Source: Phytophthora sp. 'mugwort' (lineage: Eukaryota; Oomycota; Peronosporomycetes; Peronosporales; Peronosporaceae). Taken from it: DNA of 64,000 bases. Where the stretch lies: positions 2,294,001-2,358,000 of the forward strand of contig JAUCEF010000004.1 in assembly GCA_033558025.1 (NCBI GenBank). The letters run 5' to 3'. A program made the translations under genes and the position numbers. Below are positions 8,635 to 20,511 of the stretch, piece after piece (within the stretch, counting starts at the first letter, position 1; every line of letters begins with the position of its first letter). The notes beneath the pieces were generated by a model. It did not search any database, was not told the origin of the DNA, and saw only the letters and a list, made by a program, of their open reading frames with translations.

Positions 8635-10918
8635 CACCATGTCCTCTGCCCAGGACGTCTCGACCAAGGTCTCCATCGACAAGTTCAACGGAGACAACTA
8701 CGCGACGTGGAACCGCTACATGCGTGGCGTGTTCCTGACCAAGTCGACGTGGCATGTGGTGAATCGGGAAACGTCTCCATCCTTTACGGACTCCCGGGCC
8801 AAGGACGAGTATGTCAAGTCGAGCAACATCGCTTTTGTACTGATGTTGCTTCACATGGACGCCGACTACCATCATGTGGTCGATGACTGCGAGGAAGCAT
8901 GGATCGCGTGGACGCGCTTGAAGACGCTGTACGGTGGATCGCAGAAGGCTGGTCGCATCTACCTCAAGCGACAGCTCTTCAGCATGGAGATGTCGGAAGG
9001 CGGCAATGTGTTGCATCATTGCAATGATGTCCTGAACATCAGCGCCAAGCTCAGCAGCATCGGCGCCAAGATGGAGGACGACGACGTGGCGATCTGCTTG
9101 CTGCGCAGTCTCCCCAAGAGCTACGAGAACGTCGTGCTGAACTTGGAGATGAGCAATGCAGAGCTGCGGTCGCAAGACGTTGTGAAGGTGCTCACGAACG
9201 AGCATATCAAGCGGCATGGCGAGAAGACGGCGACGGTGAAGACTGAGAACGCGGCCAAGGCGTTCAACACCGACCGTGAGCCTCGCCAATGCACGTACTG
9301 CGGTAAATTGGGGCATGTCATTGACAAGTGCTGGACCAAGCAGAAGGACGAGAACCGAGGGCCAAGACGCGGCGGCAACGGCCGTGGACGCGGGGCCAAC
9401 AACATCCAGTGGAGAAACGACAGCGACGGCTACGACAACGACTACGATCGAGTGGCGTTCGCGGTTTCCCTGGCATGTGGAGTTTCGACGGACAAGAATG
9501 TGTCCGGGATGTGGGCGGTCGACAGCGGTGCCACGCACCATATTTGCAACTCCAAGTTCGCCAATTTGATCGAGCGAAATGAAGGCGAACTTTCGGTGGC
9601 CGATGGCAACAAGGCTGCCATCAAGGGTGTGGGGACCATCGTGGAAAGAGTGGTCCTGCCTAACGGCGACGAGCGCGAGATCGAAATCAAGAACGCGCTT
9701 TACGTGCCAAATATGTTATAGCAAGAATCTGCTTTCAGTGCCGCAGATAAACAAGCATGGCAAGTTCCAAGTGATATTAGACGGCACTGAGATGCACGTT
9801 TTGCGCAAGGACTCGAATCAAGTGGTGGCGACGGCGGATCTCGTGGATGGACTCTACTGGCTTCGCACATCTCAGCGATCGGCAAATGCGGCGACAAGTG
9901 GAAGGACGGTCGATTTGCACGCGCGTATGGGTCACGCTCCAGTCGAGGTTCTTCACAAGATGGTCGACACCAAGATGATCAAGGACGCGAAAGCACCTTC
10001 CAAGTCGAGTGGACCAAGTGTGTGTCGTGGTTGCCAGCAAGGCGAAATGGTCCAAAAACCATTCCCAAGCAACCGTGACAAGCGTCGCTACGACACATTT
10101 GAGCTGCTCCACTTTGACATCTGCGGACCCATGGAGGAAAACTCGCTTGGCGGCAATAAGTATCTGCTCCTGATCGTGGACGAAGCCAGCGGATGCATGA
10201 AGGGTTTCTGTCTGCGCGCCAAGTCGGAAAGTGAAGACTGCATCAAGACATACATCATGAAGGTGCAGACGCAATTCGGCAAGAAGGTCAAGTTTGTGCG
10301 GCACAACGGAGCTCGTGAGTTTGCGACCAACTCGCTCAACGACTTCTACGAAGACGAAGGCATCGAGCAGCAAACCACGGTTCCGTACGCGCACCAGACC
10401 AACGGCACGGCAGAGCGAGCCATCCGAACTATCGTCACGATCGGCCGCAGCATGTTGCACCACGCCAAGCTGGACAAGTGTTTCTGGGCTGAGGCGGCGA
10501 TGACGGCCATCTATGTGAAGAACCGCCTGCCGTCACCCAAGATCGAGCACAAGACTCCGTTCGAGATCGTCTACAAGTCCAAGCCGAGTGTGAAGCACAT
10601 GCGTGTTTTCGGCTGTACGTACATCCTAACTCCGAAGGAGAAGCGACTCAAGTGGGATCCCAAGGCTCGCGCCGGATTGTTTCTGGGCTACGAAGAAGTG
10701 TCCAAGGCGTATCGACTTTATGACATGGAGGCGGGGCAGGTGGTCATCAGTGGCGATGTCAACTTCGATGAATCGACCTTTGGATTTTCACCGCCGATTT
10801 CTGATGAAGATGTCGACGACCTGGACTTCGACTCGCTCGACATCGACGATGATGGTCCGCGCCAGACGGAGTACAAACAGGCAGGGAAGCGCAAGAGCCG
10901 CCCGAGTGACGAAGATGA
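8624..10918 (+). pseudogene. gag-pol: A1 gag-protease-integrase, frameshifted and truncated
   Basis: Residues 1-~220 are a copia Gag (DUF4219/UBN2 type: [32 protein letters not shown]). A CCHC knuckle [14 protein letters not shown] lies near residue 223. The protease motif [10 protein letters not shown] puts its Asp near residue 300. A 4 bp insertion, TTAT at 9716-9719, then creates a frameshift and a TAG. In the next frame integrase follows with HARMGH...CRGC zinc residues and a DD35E core, but the second catalytic Asp is Asn (codon 10305-10307, context VRHNGAREF). The Glu in [10 protein letters not shown] is present. The acidic linker ends at 10918. The start is the ATG in the primer site. 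The copy is inactive on three counts: frameshift, integrase Asn, truncation. Confidence 0.9.
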
Positions 10919-11259
10919 AAAAGACTTGGTCACTTGATGGCAAAATGCAAAGTGATTGATTTAGGTCCTTAGTTCGCAAACTCCTTGCTACCTCTAAGCC
11001 TACAGTTCTACCTACTGGGTACACTCTACTGGATTCTCTACTGGATACTGAGTTACTTCAGCCAATCAGGGAGTGCCACGTAGAGCCCATCATGTACCCA
11101 CAATCTTGTACCCACCCATGGCGTAATTGTCCGTGGCGTAAACACCGTGACGTAATCTTCGTCTGTTAATCGCAGAAATGATTGTGGTGCCACTGAGTGA
11201 AGGTCATACCGGTATCCTACCGGTATACAGCAGCTGGTCGAGACGTCTCCTTGACAACA
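10919..11259 (-). repeat. B2-type LTR, 341 bp
   Basis: On the minus strand it begins TGTTGTCAAGGAGACG and ends AAGTCTTTT, with one change from the usual CCTTTT-type end. It is inserted into the A1 (+) linker after GATGA (10914-10918). It encodes the last residues of the adjoining polyprotein. Confidence 0.9.
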
Positions 11260-14200
11260 CTCCCACTCGACTCGACAGCTGTTGTACCTTGGATCCCGAG
11301 CTTTTTCCGAAGAACTTCAAACTTCACAGCAGTGATCGCCTTCGTCATGATGTCGGCCAGCATGTTGGTTGTCGAGACGTACTGCAGCACCACTTGACCG
11401 TCTTCCACCTTTTCGCGCACGAAGTGGTAGCGAATGTCGATGTGCTTGGTGCGCTTGTGGAACTCCGGGTTCTTGGCCAACGCGATGGAGCCTTGGTTGT
11501 CCTCGTAGATCAGCACTGCGTCGTCGTTCTTGATCTCACCGATTTCATGCAGGAACGCCTTGAGCCACAACGCCTCTTGCGTAGCTTCCGAGAGCGCCAT
11601 ATATTCGGCCTCTGTCGGCGATAGCGCTACTTTCCTCTGTTTCTTGCTGCGCCAGCTCACGCATCCACCGTTCATCATGAATGCGTAGCCACTTGTACTG
11701 CGACGTGACTCGATGTCGCCAGCCCAGTCCGCATCCGAATACCCATGAAAGTCGATCTTGTTGCCTGGCTTGAAACAGATTCCATGCGTCTTGGTGCCTT
11801 GTAGATAGCGAAAAATGCGCTTGACCGCAACCCAGTGTTCCTCTTGGGGGTTCTCCATGAAACGCGATACATAGTCTACTACGTACGCGATATCCGGGCG
11901 AGTAGCAGTCATCAAGTGCATGAGGGCACCCACAGCTTCGCGAAACGGAGCGTTCACCTTGGTCGCTGCGTCATTTGGAACCAGTCGAGTGCTCATGTCT
12001 ACCGGACTCACCACAGCCTTGCACTCGTCCATACCGAAACGCTTCAGGATATCATCCACATAACGCCGCTGGCACATCGTCACGCTGCCGTCCGGGCCAT
12101 CCACCAGCTCGATTCCAAGGACGAACACACACTTGCCACTGTCAGTCATTTCGAAGCGTGTCTTGAGGTCGTTCTTCGTGCGTGAGATCAGCTCGGGTGA
12201 ACTTCCGGTGACCAACACATCGTCCACGTAGACCAGCACGAGCACACAGTGGCCATCGACAACCTTGATGTAGAGGCACGGGTCGAAGGCTGAAACTTGA
12301 AAACCGATAGAACACACGAATTCGTCGAAGGTCTCGTTCCATACGCGCGAAGCTTGCTTGAGACCGTAAATCGCCTTCACCAATTCCAAGCAGTCGAAAT
12401 CACCATCCAGCTCGACGCCTTCAGGAACCACGCAGAACACCAACTCCTTCATGACGCCGTACAGAAATGCCGTTACCACGTCGAGTTGGTCGAGGGGCCA
12501 GTCGAAATACTTGGCGATCGCGATGACCATGCGCAGCGTCACGTACTTGACCACGGGCGAGAACGTCTCCGTGTAGTCGATGCCGTACTTCTGCTTGAAA
12601 CCCTTGGCTACGAGGCGCGCCTTGTACTTCTCGATCGATCCGTCGGCTTTGCGCTTGATCTTGAACACCCACTTGGTACCGATGGCGCGTTGTCCGCTAG
12701 GCAACTTGGCAGCACGAAACACACCACGAAGTCGCATCGACTTGAGTTCCGCACGAATTGCCTTGCGCCAGTGCAGTTGGTCCGGGCCGTTGACCCCTTC
12801 TTGGAATGTCGACGGCTCCGATAAGTCCACGGCTGCTTCGACCGCGTTGGCACTTGCACGCCAAAACACAGATGGAGTCGATTCTTCATCTTGGTCTCCA
12901 GACTTTTCTTCTTCATCTGCGTCTGCTCGGTGCGGAGGGGAGTAGTTCGGCGCACTTGCTTCTTCCAGTCCAGGTCGATGACGCACAGCTCGCGGTTTTC
13001 TGACAGCTTCATCTTCGTCACTCGGGCGGCTCTTGCGCTTCCCTGCCTGTTTGTACTCCGTCTGGCGCGGGCCATCATCGTCGATGTCGAGCGAGTCGAA
13101 GTCCAGGTCGTCGACATCTTCATCGGAAATCGTCGGTGAACATCCAAGGGTCGACTCATCGAAGTTGACATCGCGACTGATAACCACCTGCCCCGCCTCG
13201 ATGTCATAAAGTCGATACGCCTTGGACACTTCTTCGTAACTCAGGAACAGTCCAGCGCGAGCCTTGGGATCCCACTTGAGTCGCTTCTCCTTCGGAGTCA
13301 GGATGTACGTCCGACAGCCGAAAGCACGCATGTGCTTCACACTCGGCTTGGAGTTGTAAACGATCTCGAACGGAGTCTAGTGCTCGATCTTGGGTGACGG
13401 CAGACGATTCTTCACGTAGATGGCAGTCATGGCCGCCTCAGCCCAGAAACACTTGTCCAGCTTAGCGTGATGTAGCATGCTGCGGCCGATCGTGACGATA
13501 GTTCGGATAGCTCGCTCTGCCGTGCCGTTGGTCTGGTGCGCGTACGGAACCGTGGTTTGCTGCTCGATGCCTTCGTCTTCGTAGAAGTCGTTGAGCGAGT
13601 TGGTCGCAAACTCACGAGCTCCGTTGTGCCGCACAAACTTGACCTTCTTGCCGAATTGCGTCTGCACCTTCATGATGTATGTCTTGATGCAGTCTTCACT
13701 TTCCGACTTGGCGCGCAGACAGAAACCCTTCATGCATCCGCTGGCTTCGTCCACGATCAGTAGCAGGTACTTGCTGCCGCCAAGCGAGTTTTCCTCCATG
13801 GGTCCGCAGATGTCAAAGTGGAGCAGCTCAAATGTGTCGTAGCGACGCTTGTCACGGTTGCTTGGGAATGGTTTTTGGACCATTTTGTCTTGCTGGCAAC
13901 CACGACACACACTTGGTCCACTCGACTTGGAAGGTGCTTTCGCGTCCTTGATCATCTTGGTGTCGACCATCTTGCGAAGAACCTCGACTGGAGCGTGACC
14001 CATACGCGCGTGCAAATCGACCGTCCTTCCACTTGTCGCCGCATTTGCCGATCGCTGAGGTGTGCGAAGCCAGTAGAGTCCATCCACGAGATCCGCCGTC
14101 GCCACCACTTGATTCGAGTCCTTGCGCAAAACGTGCATCTCAGTGCCGTCTAATATCACTTGGAACTTGCCATGCTTGTTTATCTGCGGCACTGAAAGCA

Positions 14201-15310
14201 GATTCTTGCTATAACATATTTGGCACGTAAAGCGCGTTCTTGATTTCGATCTCGCGCTCGTCGCCGTTAGGCAGGACCACTCTTTCCACGATGGTCCCCA
14301 CACCCTTAATCTCGGCCTTGTTCGTCCGCTACCGATAGTTCGCCTTCGTCTTGCTCATTCAGCGTGGCGAACTTGGTCTTGTCATTGCAAATGTGGTGCG
14401 TGGCACCGCTGTCAACCGCCCACATCCCGGACACATTCTTGTCCGTCGAAACTCCACATTCCAGGGAAACCGCGAACGCCACTTGATCGTAGTCGTTGTC
14501 GTAGCCATCGCTGTCGTTTCTCCACTGGATGTTGTTGGCCCCGCGTCTACGGCCGTTGCCGCCGCGTCTTGGCCCTCGATTCTCGTCCTTCTGCTTGGTC
14601 CAGCACTTGTCAATGACATGCCCCAATTTACCGCAGTACGTGCATTGGCGAGATTCTCGGTCGGCACTGAACGCCTTGGCCGCGTCTTCAGTTTTCACCG
14701 TCGCCGTCTTCTCGCCTTGTCGCTTGATGTGCTCGTTCGTGAGCACCTTCACAACGTCTTGCGACCGCAGCTCTGCATTGCTCATCTCCAAGTTCAGCAC
14801 GACGTTCTCGTAGCTCTTGGGGAGACTGCGCAGCAAGCAGATCGCCACGTCGTCGTCCTCCATCTTGGCGCCGATGCTGCTGAGCTTGGCGCTGATGTTC
14901 AGGACATCATTGCAATGATGCAACACATTGCCGCCTTCCGACATCTCCATGCTGAAGAGCTGTCGCTTGAGGTAGATGCGACCAGCCTTCTGCGATCCAC
15001 CGTACAGCGTCTTCAAGCGCGTCCACGCGATCCATGCTTCCTCGCAGTCATCGACCACATGATGGTAGTCGGCGTCCATGTGAAGCAACATCAGTACAAA
15101 AGCGATGTTGCTCGACTTGACATACTCGTCCTTGGCCCGGGAGTCCGTAAAGGATGGAGACGTTTCCCGATTCACCACATGCCACGTCGACTTGGTCAGG
15201 AACACGCCACGCATGTAGCGGTTCCACGTCGCGTAGTTGTCTCCGTTGAACTTGTCGATGGAGACCTTGGTCGAGACGTCCTGGGCAGAGGACATGGTGC
15301 TTGGGCTCAT
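11217..15310 (-). pseudogene. gag-pol: Chimeric gag-pol: A gag-IN-RT fused to B RNase H
   Basis: Starts at the ATG in the primer site (15310). Gag and the CCHC knuckle are intact. A 2 bp deletion near 14321 shifts the frame in protease, the TTAT insertion (14211-14214) follows, and an amber replaces a Lys codon at 13377-13379 before the linker. The integrase second Asp is Asn (13623-13625). RT is open (KIKRKADGS, LVLVYVDDVLV). After GYSDADWAGD the sequence changes from family A (LADRKSTSGYTFML) to family B (IESRRSTSGYAFMMNGG), and stays B through YEDNQGSI and KRTKHIDIRYHFVRE to the LTR-encoded end VVKETSRPAAVYR and a stop at 11217-11219. The B part is its own variant (for example GIQGTTAVESSGS), unlike B1 and B2 elsewhere. 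Confidence 0.85.
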
Positions 15311-15314
15311 AACC
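15300..15314 (-). promoter_or_regulatory. Primer-binding site of chimeric element
   Basis: Reverse complement reads GGTTATGAGCCCAAG next to the LTR. The gag ATG (15308-15310) lies inside it. Confidence 0.75.
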
Positions 15315-15658
15315 TGATAAAAGGTATGGATCTTGATAAGTGAAGCTTGGGTTTAGCGAAGGGAGTTCTGCACTTGGGTGCGAGGACCGGAGTGAAGACC
15401 ACTTGAGCTGAAGAAGCAAGATTCGAAAGTGATTGATTTATCGGAGCTTACACTACCTAGTCTACCACATAGATATGCAGCTCTGCATCCAATCATTTGG
15501 TGCATCCAATCACCAACACTCCGCACTCGTCCAATCATCCTACTCGTCTAATCATCGGTTGCGTAAACAACGTACCGTAAACATCGCGGGATCGTGTTGG
15601 ACCGGTTCGGGTTAACCGGTTACTGGTACACAGTACCAAAACCCGGCAACCCTCAATA
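15315..15658 (-). repeat. A1 LTR, 344 bp
   Basis: 5' LTR of the chimeric unit. Its outer edge (TATTGAGGG on the minus strand) is fused directly to A pol at 15659, the same junction as at 18855/18856. Confidence 0.9.
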
Positions 15659-18507
15659 ATGACGCCGTACAGAAATGCCGTTACCACGTCGAGTTGGTCG
15701 AGGGGCCAGTCGAAATACTTGGCAATCGCGATGACCATGCGCAGCGTCACGTACTTGACCACGGGCGAGAACGTCTCCGTGTAGTCGATGCCGTACTTTT
15801 GCTTGAAATCCTTGGCTACGAGGCGCGCCTTGTACTTCTCGATCGATCCGTCGGCTTTGCGCTTGATCTTGAACACCCACTTGGTACGATGGCGCGTTGT
15901 CCGCTGGGCAACTTGGCAGCACGAAACACACCACGAAGTCGCATCGACTTTAACTCAGCACGAATCGCCTTGCGCCAGAGCAGTTGGTCCGGGCCGTTGA
16001 CCGCTTCTTGGAATGTCGACGGCTCCGATAAGTCCACGGCTGCTTCGACCGCGTTGGTACTTGCACGCCAAAACACAGATGGAGTCGATTCTTCATCTTG
16101 GTCTCCAGACTTTTCTTCTGCATCTGCGTCTGTTCGGTGCGAAGGGGAGTCGTTCGGTGCACTTGCTTCTTCCAGTCCAGGTCGATGACGCACAGCTCGC
16201 GGTCTTCTGGCAGCTTCATCTTCGTCACTCGGGCGGCTCTTGCGCTTCCCTGCCTGTTTGTACTCCGTCTGGCGCGGGCCATCATCGTCGATGTCGAGCG
16301 AGTCGAAGTCCAGGTCGTCGACATCTTCATCGGAAATCGTCGGTGAACATCCAAGGGTCGACTCATCGAAGTTGACATCGCGACTGATAACCACCTGCCC
16401 CGCCTCGATGTCATAAAGTCGATACGCCTTGGACACTTCTTCGTAACTCAGGAACAGTCCAGCGCGAGCCTTGGGATCCCACTTGAGTCGCTTCTCCTTC
16501 GGAGTCAGGATGTACGTCCGACAGCCGAAAGCACGCATGTGCTTCACACTCGGCTTGGAGTTGTAAACGATCTCGAACGGAGTCTAGTGCTCGATCTTGG
16601 GTGACGGCAGACGATTCTTCACGTAGATGGCAGTCATGGCCGCCTCAGCCCAGAAACACTTGTCCAGCTTAGCGTGATGTAGCATGCTGCGGCCGATCGT
16701 GACGATAGTTCGGATAGCTCGCTCTGCCGTGCCGTTGGTCTGGTGCGCGTACGGAACCGTGGTTTGCTGCTCGATGCCTTCGTCTTCGTAGAAGTCGTTG
16801 AGCGAGTTGGTCGCAAACTCACGAGCTCCGTTGTGCCGCACAAACTTGACCTTCTTGCCGAATTGCGTCTGCACCTTCATGATGTATGTCTTGATGCAGT
16901 CTTCACTTTCCGACTTGGCGCGCAGACAGAAACCCTTCATGCATCCGCTGGCTTCGTCCACGATCAGTAGCAGGTACTTGCTGCCGCCAAGCGAGTTTTC
17001 CTCCATGGGTCCGCAGATGTCAAAGTGGAGCAGCTCAAATGTGTCGTAGCGACGCTTGTCACGGTTGCTTGGGAATGGTTTTTGGACCATTTTGTCTTGC
17101 TGGCAACCACGACACACACTTGGTCCACTCGACTTGGAAGGTGCTTTCGCGTCCTTGATCATCTTGGTGTCGACCATCTTGCGAAGAACCTCGACTGGAG
17201 CGTGACCCATACGCGCGTGCAAATCGACCGTCCTTCCACTTGTCGCCGCATTTGCCGATCGCTGAGGTGTGCGAAGCCAGTAGAGTCCATCCACGAGATC
17301 CGCCGTCGCCACCACTTGATTCGAGTCCTTGCGCAAAACGTGCATCTCAGTGCCGTCTAATATCACTTGGAACTTGCCATGCTTGTTTATCTGCGGCACT
17401 GAAAGCAGATTCTTGCTATAACATATTTGGCACGTAAAGCGCGTTCTTGATTTCGATCTCGCGCTCGTCGCCGTTAGGCAGGACCACTCTTTCCACGATG
17501 GTCCCCACACCCTTAATCTCGGCCTTGTTTCCGTCCGCTACCGATAGTTCGCCTTCGTCTTGCTCATTCAGCGTGGCGAACTTGGTCTTGTCATTGCAAA
17601 TGTGGTGCGTTGCGCCGCTGTCGACCGCCCACATCCCGGGCATATCCTTGCCTGTCGATTTTCCGCATTCCAACGAAACCGCAAACGCGACACGGTCGTA
17701 GTCGTAGTCGTCGTTTCTCCACTGGATGTTGTTGGCCCCGCGTCCACGGCCGTTGCCGCCGCGTCTTGGCCCTCGGTTCTCGTCCTTCTGCTTGGTCCAG
17801 CACTTGTCAATGACATGCCCCAATTTACCGCAGTACGTGCATTGGCGAGGCTCACGGTCGGTGTTGAACGCCTTGGCCGCGTTCTCAGTCTTCACCGTCG
17901 CCGTCTTCTCGCCTTGTCGCTTGATGTGCTCGTTCGTGAGCACCTTCACAACGTCTTGCGACCGCAGCTCTGCATTGCTCATCTCCAAGTTCAGCACGAC
18001 GTTCTCGTAGCTCTTGGGGAGACTGCGCAGCAAGCAGATCGCCACGTCGTCGTCCTCCATCTTGGCGCCGATGCTGCTGAGCTTGGCGCTGATGTTCAGG
18101 ACATCATTGCAATGATGCAACACATTGCCGCCTTCCGACATCTCCATGCTGAAGAGCTGTCGCTTGAGGTAGATGCGACCAGCCTTCTGCGATCCACCGT
18201 ACAGCGTCTTCAAGCGCGTCCACGCGATCCATGCTTCCTCGCAGTCATCGACCACATGATGGTAGTCGGCGTCCATGTGAAGCAACATCAGTACAAAAGC
18301 GATGTTGCTCGACTTGACATACTCGTCCTTGGCCCGGGAGTCCGTAAAGGATGGAGACGTTTCCCGATTCACCACATGCCACGTCGACTTGGTCAGGAAC
18401 ACGCCACGCATGTAGCGGTTCCACGTCGCGTAGTTGTCTCCGTTGAACTTGTCGATGGAGACCTTGGTCGAGACGTCCTGGGCAGAGGACATGGTGCTTG
18501 GGCTCAT
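15659..18507 (-). pseudogene. gag-pol: U2 gag-IN-partial RT, multiply broken
   Basis: The ATG at 18507 lies in the primer site. Gag and knuckle ([14 protein letters not shown]) are intact, and the protease segment is a variant ([20 protein letters not shown]). TTAT at 17418-17421 breaks the frame. The integrase second Asp is Asn (16830-16832), and an amber sits at 16584-16586. A 1 bp deletion in GGTACCGATGGCG (near 15888) shifts the frame at the start of RT (GTKWVFK). RT is cut at VTAFLYGV. Four lesions in one copy exclude any role as a functional source. Confidence 0.85.
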
Positions 18508-18511
18508 AACC
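18497..18511 (-). promoter_or_regulatory. Primer-binding site of U2
   Basis: Same 15 nt as other copies. Gag ATG at 18505-18507 within it. Confidence 0.75.
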
Positions 18512-18855
18512 TGATAAAAGGTATGGATCTTGATAAGTGAAGCTTGGGTTTAGCGAAGGGAGTTCTGCACTTGGGTGCGAGGACCGGAGTGAAGACCACT
18601 TGAGCTGAAGAAGCAAGATTCGAAAGTGATTGATTTATCGGAGCTTACACTACCTAGTCTACCACATAGATATGCAGCTCTGCATCCAATCATTTGGTGC
18701 ATCCAATCACCAACACTCCGCACTCGTCCAATCATCCTACTCGTCTAATCATCGGTTGCGTAAACAACGTACCGTAAACATCGCGGGATCGTGTTGGACC
18801 GGTTCGGGTTAACCGGTTACTGGTACACAGTACCAAAACCCGGCAACCCTCAATA
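18512..18855 (-). repeat. A1 LTR, 344 bp
   Basis: 5' LTR of U2. Its outer edge abuts A pol of U3 at 18856 (ATGACGCC), repeating the junction at 15658/15659. Confidence 0.9.
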
Positions 18856-20199
18856 ATGACGCCGTACAGAAATGCCGTTACCACGTCGAGTTGGTCGAGG
18901 GGCCAGTCGAAATACTTGGCAATCGCGATGACCATGCGCAGCGTCACGTACTTGACCACGGGCGAGAACGTCTCCGTGTAGTCGATGCCGTACTTTTGCT
19001 TGAAATCCTTGGCTACGAGGCGCGCCTTGTACTTCTCGATCGATCCGTCGGCTTTGCGCTTGATCTTGAACACCCACTTGGTACGATGGCGCGTTGTCCG
19101 CTGGGCAACTTGGCAGCACGAAACACACCACGAAGTCGCATCGACTTTAACTCAGCACGAATCGCCTTGCGCCAGAGCAGTTGGTCCGGGCCGTTGACCG
19201 CTTCTTGGAATGTCGACGGCTCCGATAAGTCCACGGCTGCTTCGACCGCGTTGGTACTTGCACGCCAAAACACAGATGGAGTCGATTCTTCATCTTGGTC
19301 TCCAGACTTTTCTTCTGCATCTGCGTCTGTTCGGTGCGAAGGGGAGTCGTTCGGTGCACTTGCTTCTTCCAGTCCAGGTCGATGACGCACAGCGCGCGGT
19401 CTTCTGGCAGCTTCATCTTCGTCACTCGGGCGGCTCTTGCGCTTCCCTGCCTGTTTGTACTCCGTCTGGCGCGGGCCATCATCGTCGATGTCGAGCGAGT
19501 CGAAGTCCAGGTCGTCGACATCTTCATCGGAAATCGTCGGTGAACATCCAAGGGTCGACTCATCGAAGTTGACATCGCGACTGATAACCACCTGCCCCGC
19601 CTCGATGTCATAAAGTCGATACGCCTTGGACACTTCTTCGTAGCCCAGAAACAATCCGGCGCGAGCCTTGGGATCCCACTTGAGTCGCTTCTCCTTCGGA
19701 GTTAGGATGTACGTACAGCCGAAAACACGCATGTGCTTCACACTCGGCTTGGACTTGTAGACGATCTCGAACGGAGTCTTGTGCTCGATCTTGGGTGACG
19801 GCAGGCGGTTCTTCACATAGATGGCCGTCATCGCCGCCTCAGCCCAGAAACACTTGTCCAGCTTGGCGTGGTGCAACATGCTGCGGCCGATCGTGACGAT
19901 AGTTCGGATGGCTCGCTCTGCCGTGCCGTTGGTCTGGTGCGCGTACGGAACCATGGTTTGCTGCTCGATGCCTTCGTCTTCGTAGAAGTCGTTGAGCGAG
20001 TTGGTCGCAAACTCACGAGCTCCGTTGTGCCGCACAAACTTGACCTTCTTGCCGAATTGCGTCTGCACCTTCATGATGTATGTCTTGATGCAGTCTTCAC
20101 TTTCCGACTTGGCGCGCAGACAGAAACCCTTCATGCATCCGCTGGCTTCGTCCACGATCAGTAGCAGGTACTTGCTGCCGCCAAGCGAGTTTTCCTCCA
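18856..20199 (-). pseudogene. pol: U3 integrase C-half and partial RT
   Basis: From the integrase stretch [20 protein letters not shown] to RT TAFLYGV on the minus strand. No amber at the Lys codon seen in U1 and U2. The integrase second Asp is Asn (20024-20026), and NGTAERA retains the Glu. A 1 bp deletion near 19085, shared with U2, shifts the frame at the RT start. The B1 element is inserted after the codons for GPME, leaving CTCCA on both sides. Confidence 0.85.
20195..20199. repeat. Target-site duplication CTCCA, left
   Basis: Pairs with 24937-24941 around the nested B1 element; 5 bp as expected for copia integrases. It fixes the LTR B ends. Confidence 0.85.
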
Positions 20200-20511
20200 A
20201 AAAGGCTTGGTCACTTGATGGCAAAATGCAAAGTGATTGATTTAGGTCCTTAGTTCGCAAACTCCTTGCTACCTCTAAGCCTACAGTTCTACCTACTGGG
20301 TACACTCTACTGGATTCTCTACTGGATACTGAGCTACTTCAGCCAATCGCAGAGCGCCACGTCGATGCCCATCTTGTACCCACAATCTTGTACCCACGTG
20401 CATCGTAATCATCGTCCCGTAATCGCCGAGTGATTGAGGTGCCACTGAGTGAAGGTCATACCGGTATCCTACCGGTATACAGCAGCTGCTCGAGGCGTCT
20501 CCTTGACAACA
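20200..20511 (-). repeat. B1 LTR (3'), 312 bp
   Basis: Minus strand begins TGTTGTCAAGGAGACGCC and ends CAAGCCTTTT. About 40 bp shorter than the B2 LTR because part of the GATTACG/GTGTTTA repeat section is missing. Confidence 0.9.

Larger units (their letters stand above)
8276..10918 (+). mobile_element. Truncated A1 copia element (LTR to integrase)
   Basis: 5' LTR, primer site, gag, protease and integrase in order. The element is cut at 10918 in the acidic linker between integrase and RT (reading SDEDE) by a family B LTR on the opposite strand. RT, RNase H and the 3' LTR are missing. It sits in the older A fragment on the minus strand. Confidence 0.9.
10919..15658 (-). mobile_element. Chimeric A/B copia element with unlike LTRs (tandem unit U1)
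   Basis: Read on the minus strand: A1 LTR (15658-15315), A gag, protease, integrase, RT, then a switch to family B within RNase H near 11716-11720, and a family B LTR (11259-10919). The outer flanks do not form a target duplication: GATGA on the left, ATGAC on the right. The right edge abuts A pol of the next unit. The mismatched LTRs and lack of duplication favour recombination between genomic copies over one integration of a chimeric cDNA. Confidence 0.8.
15659..18855 (-). mobile_element. Truncated A1 tandem unit U2, 3197 bp
   Basis: LTR, gag, protease, integrase and the first part of RT, ending at RT residues TAFLYGV, where the neighbouring LTR begins. No 3' LTR of its own. The left part (15659 to about 16210) matches U3, including a shared 1 bp deletion. 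From about 16437 through integrase it matches U1, including the same amber and TTAT. It therefore looks like a crossover product. Confidence 0.85.

Noticed and set aside
9716..9719. TTAT as a programmed frameshift between protease and integrase
   Set aside because: The copies at 33202, 48039 and 51478 lack it and read straight through; it also creates an immediate TAG and accompanies the integrase Asn change.
15315..15658. Element 10919-15658 as one normal insertion
   Set aside because: Unlike LTRs and unlike 5 bp flanks (GATGA and ATGAC); the right edge is a repeated recombinant junction.
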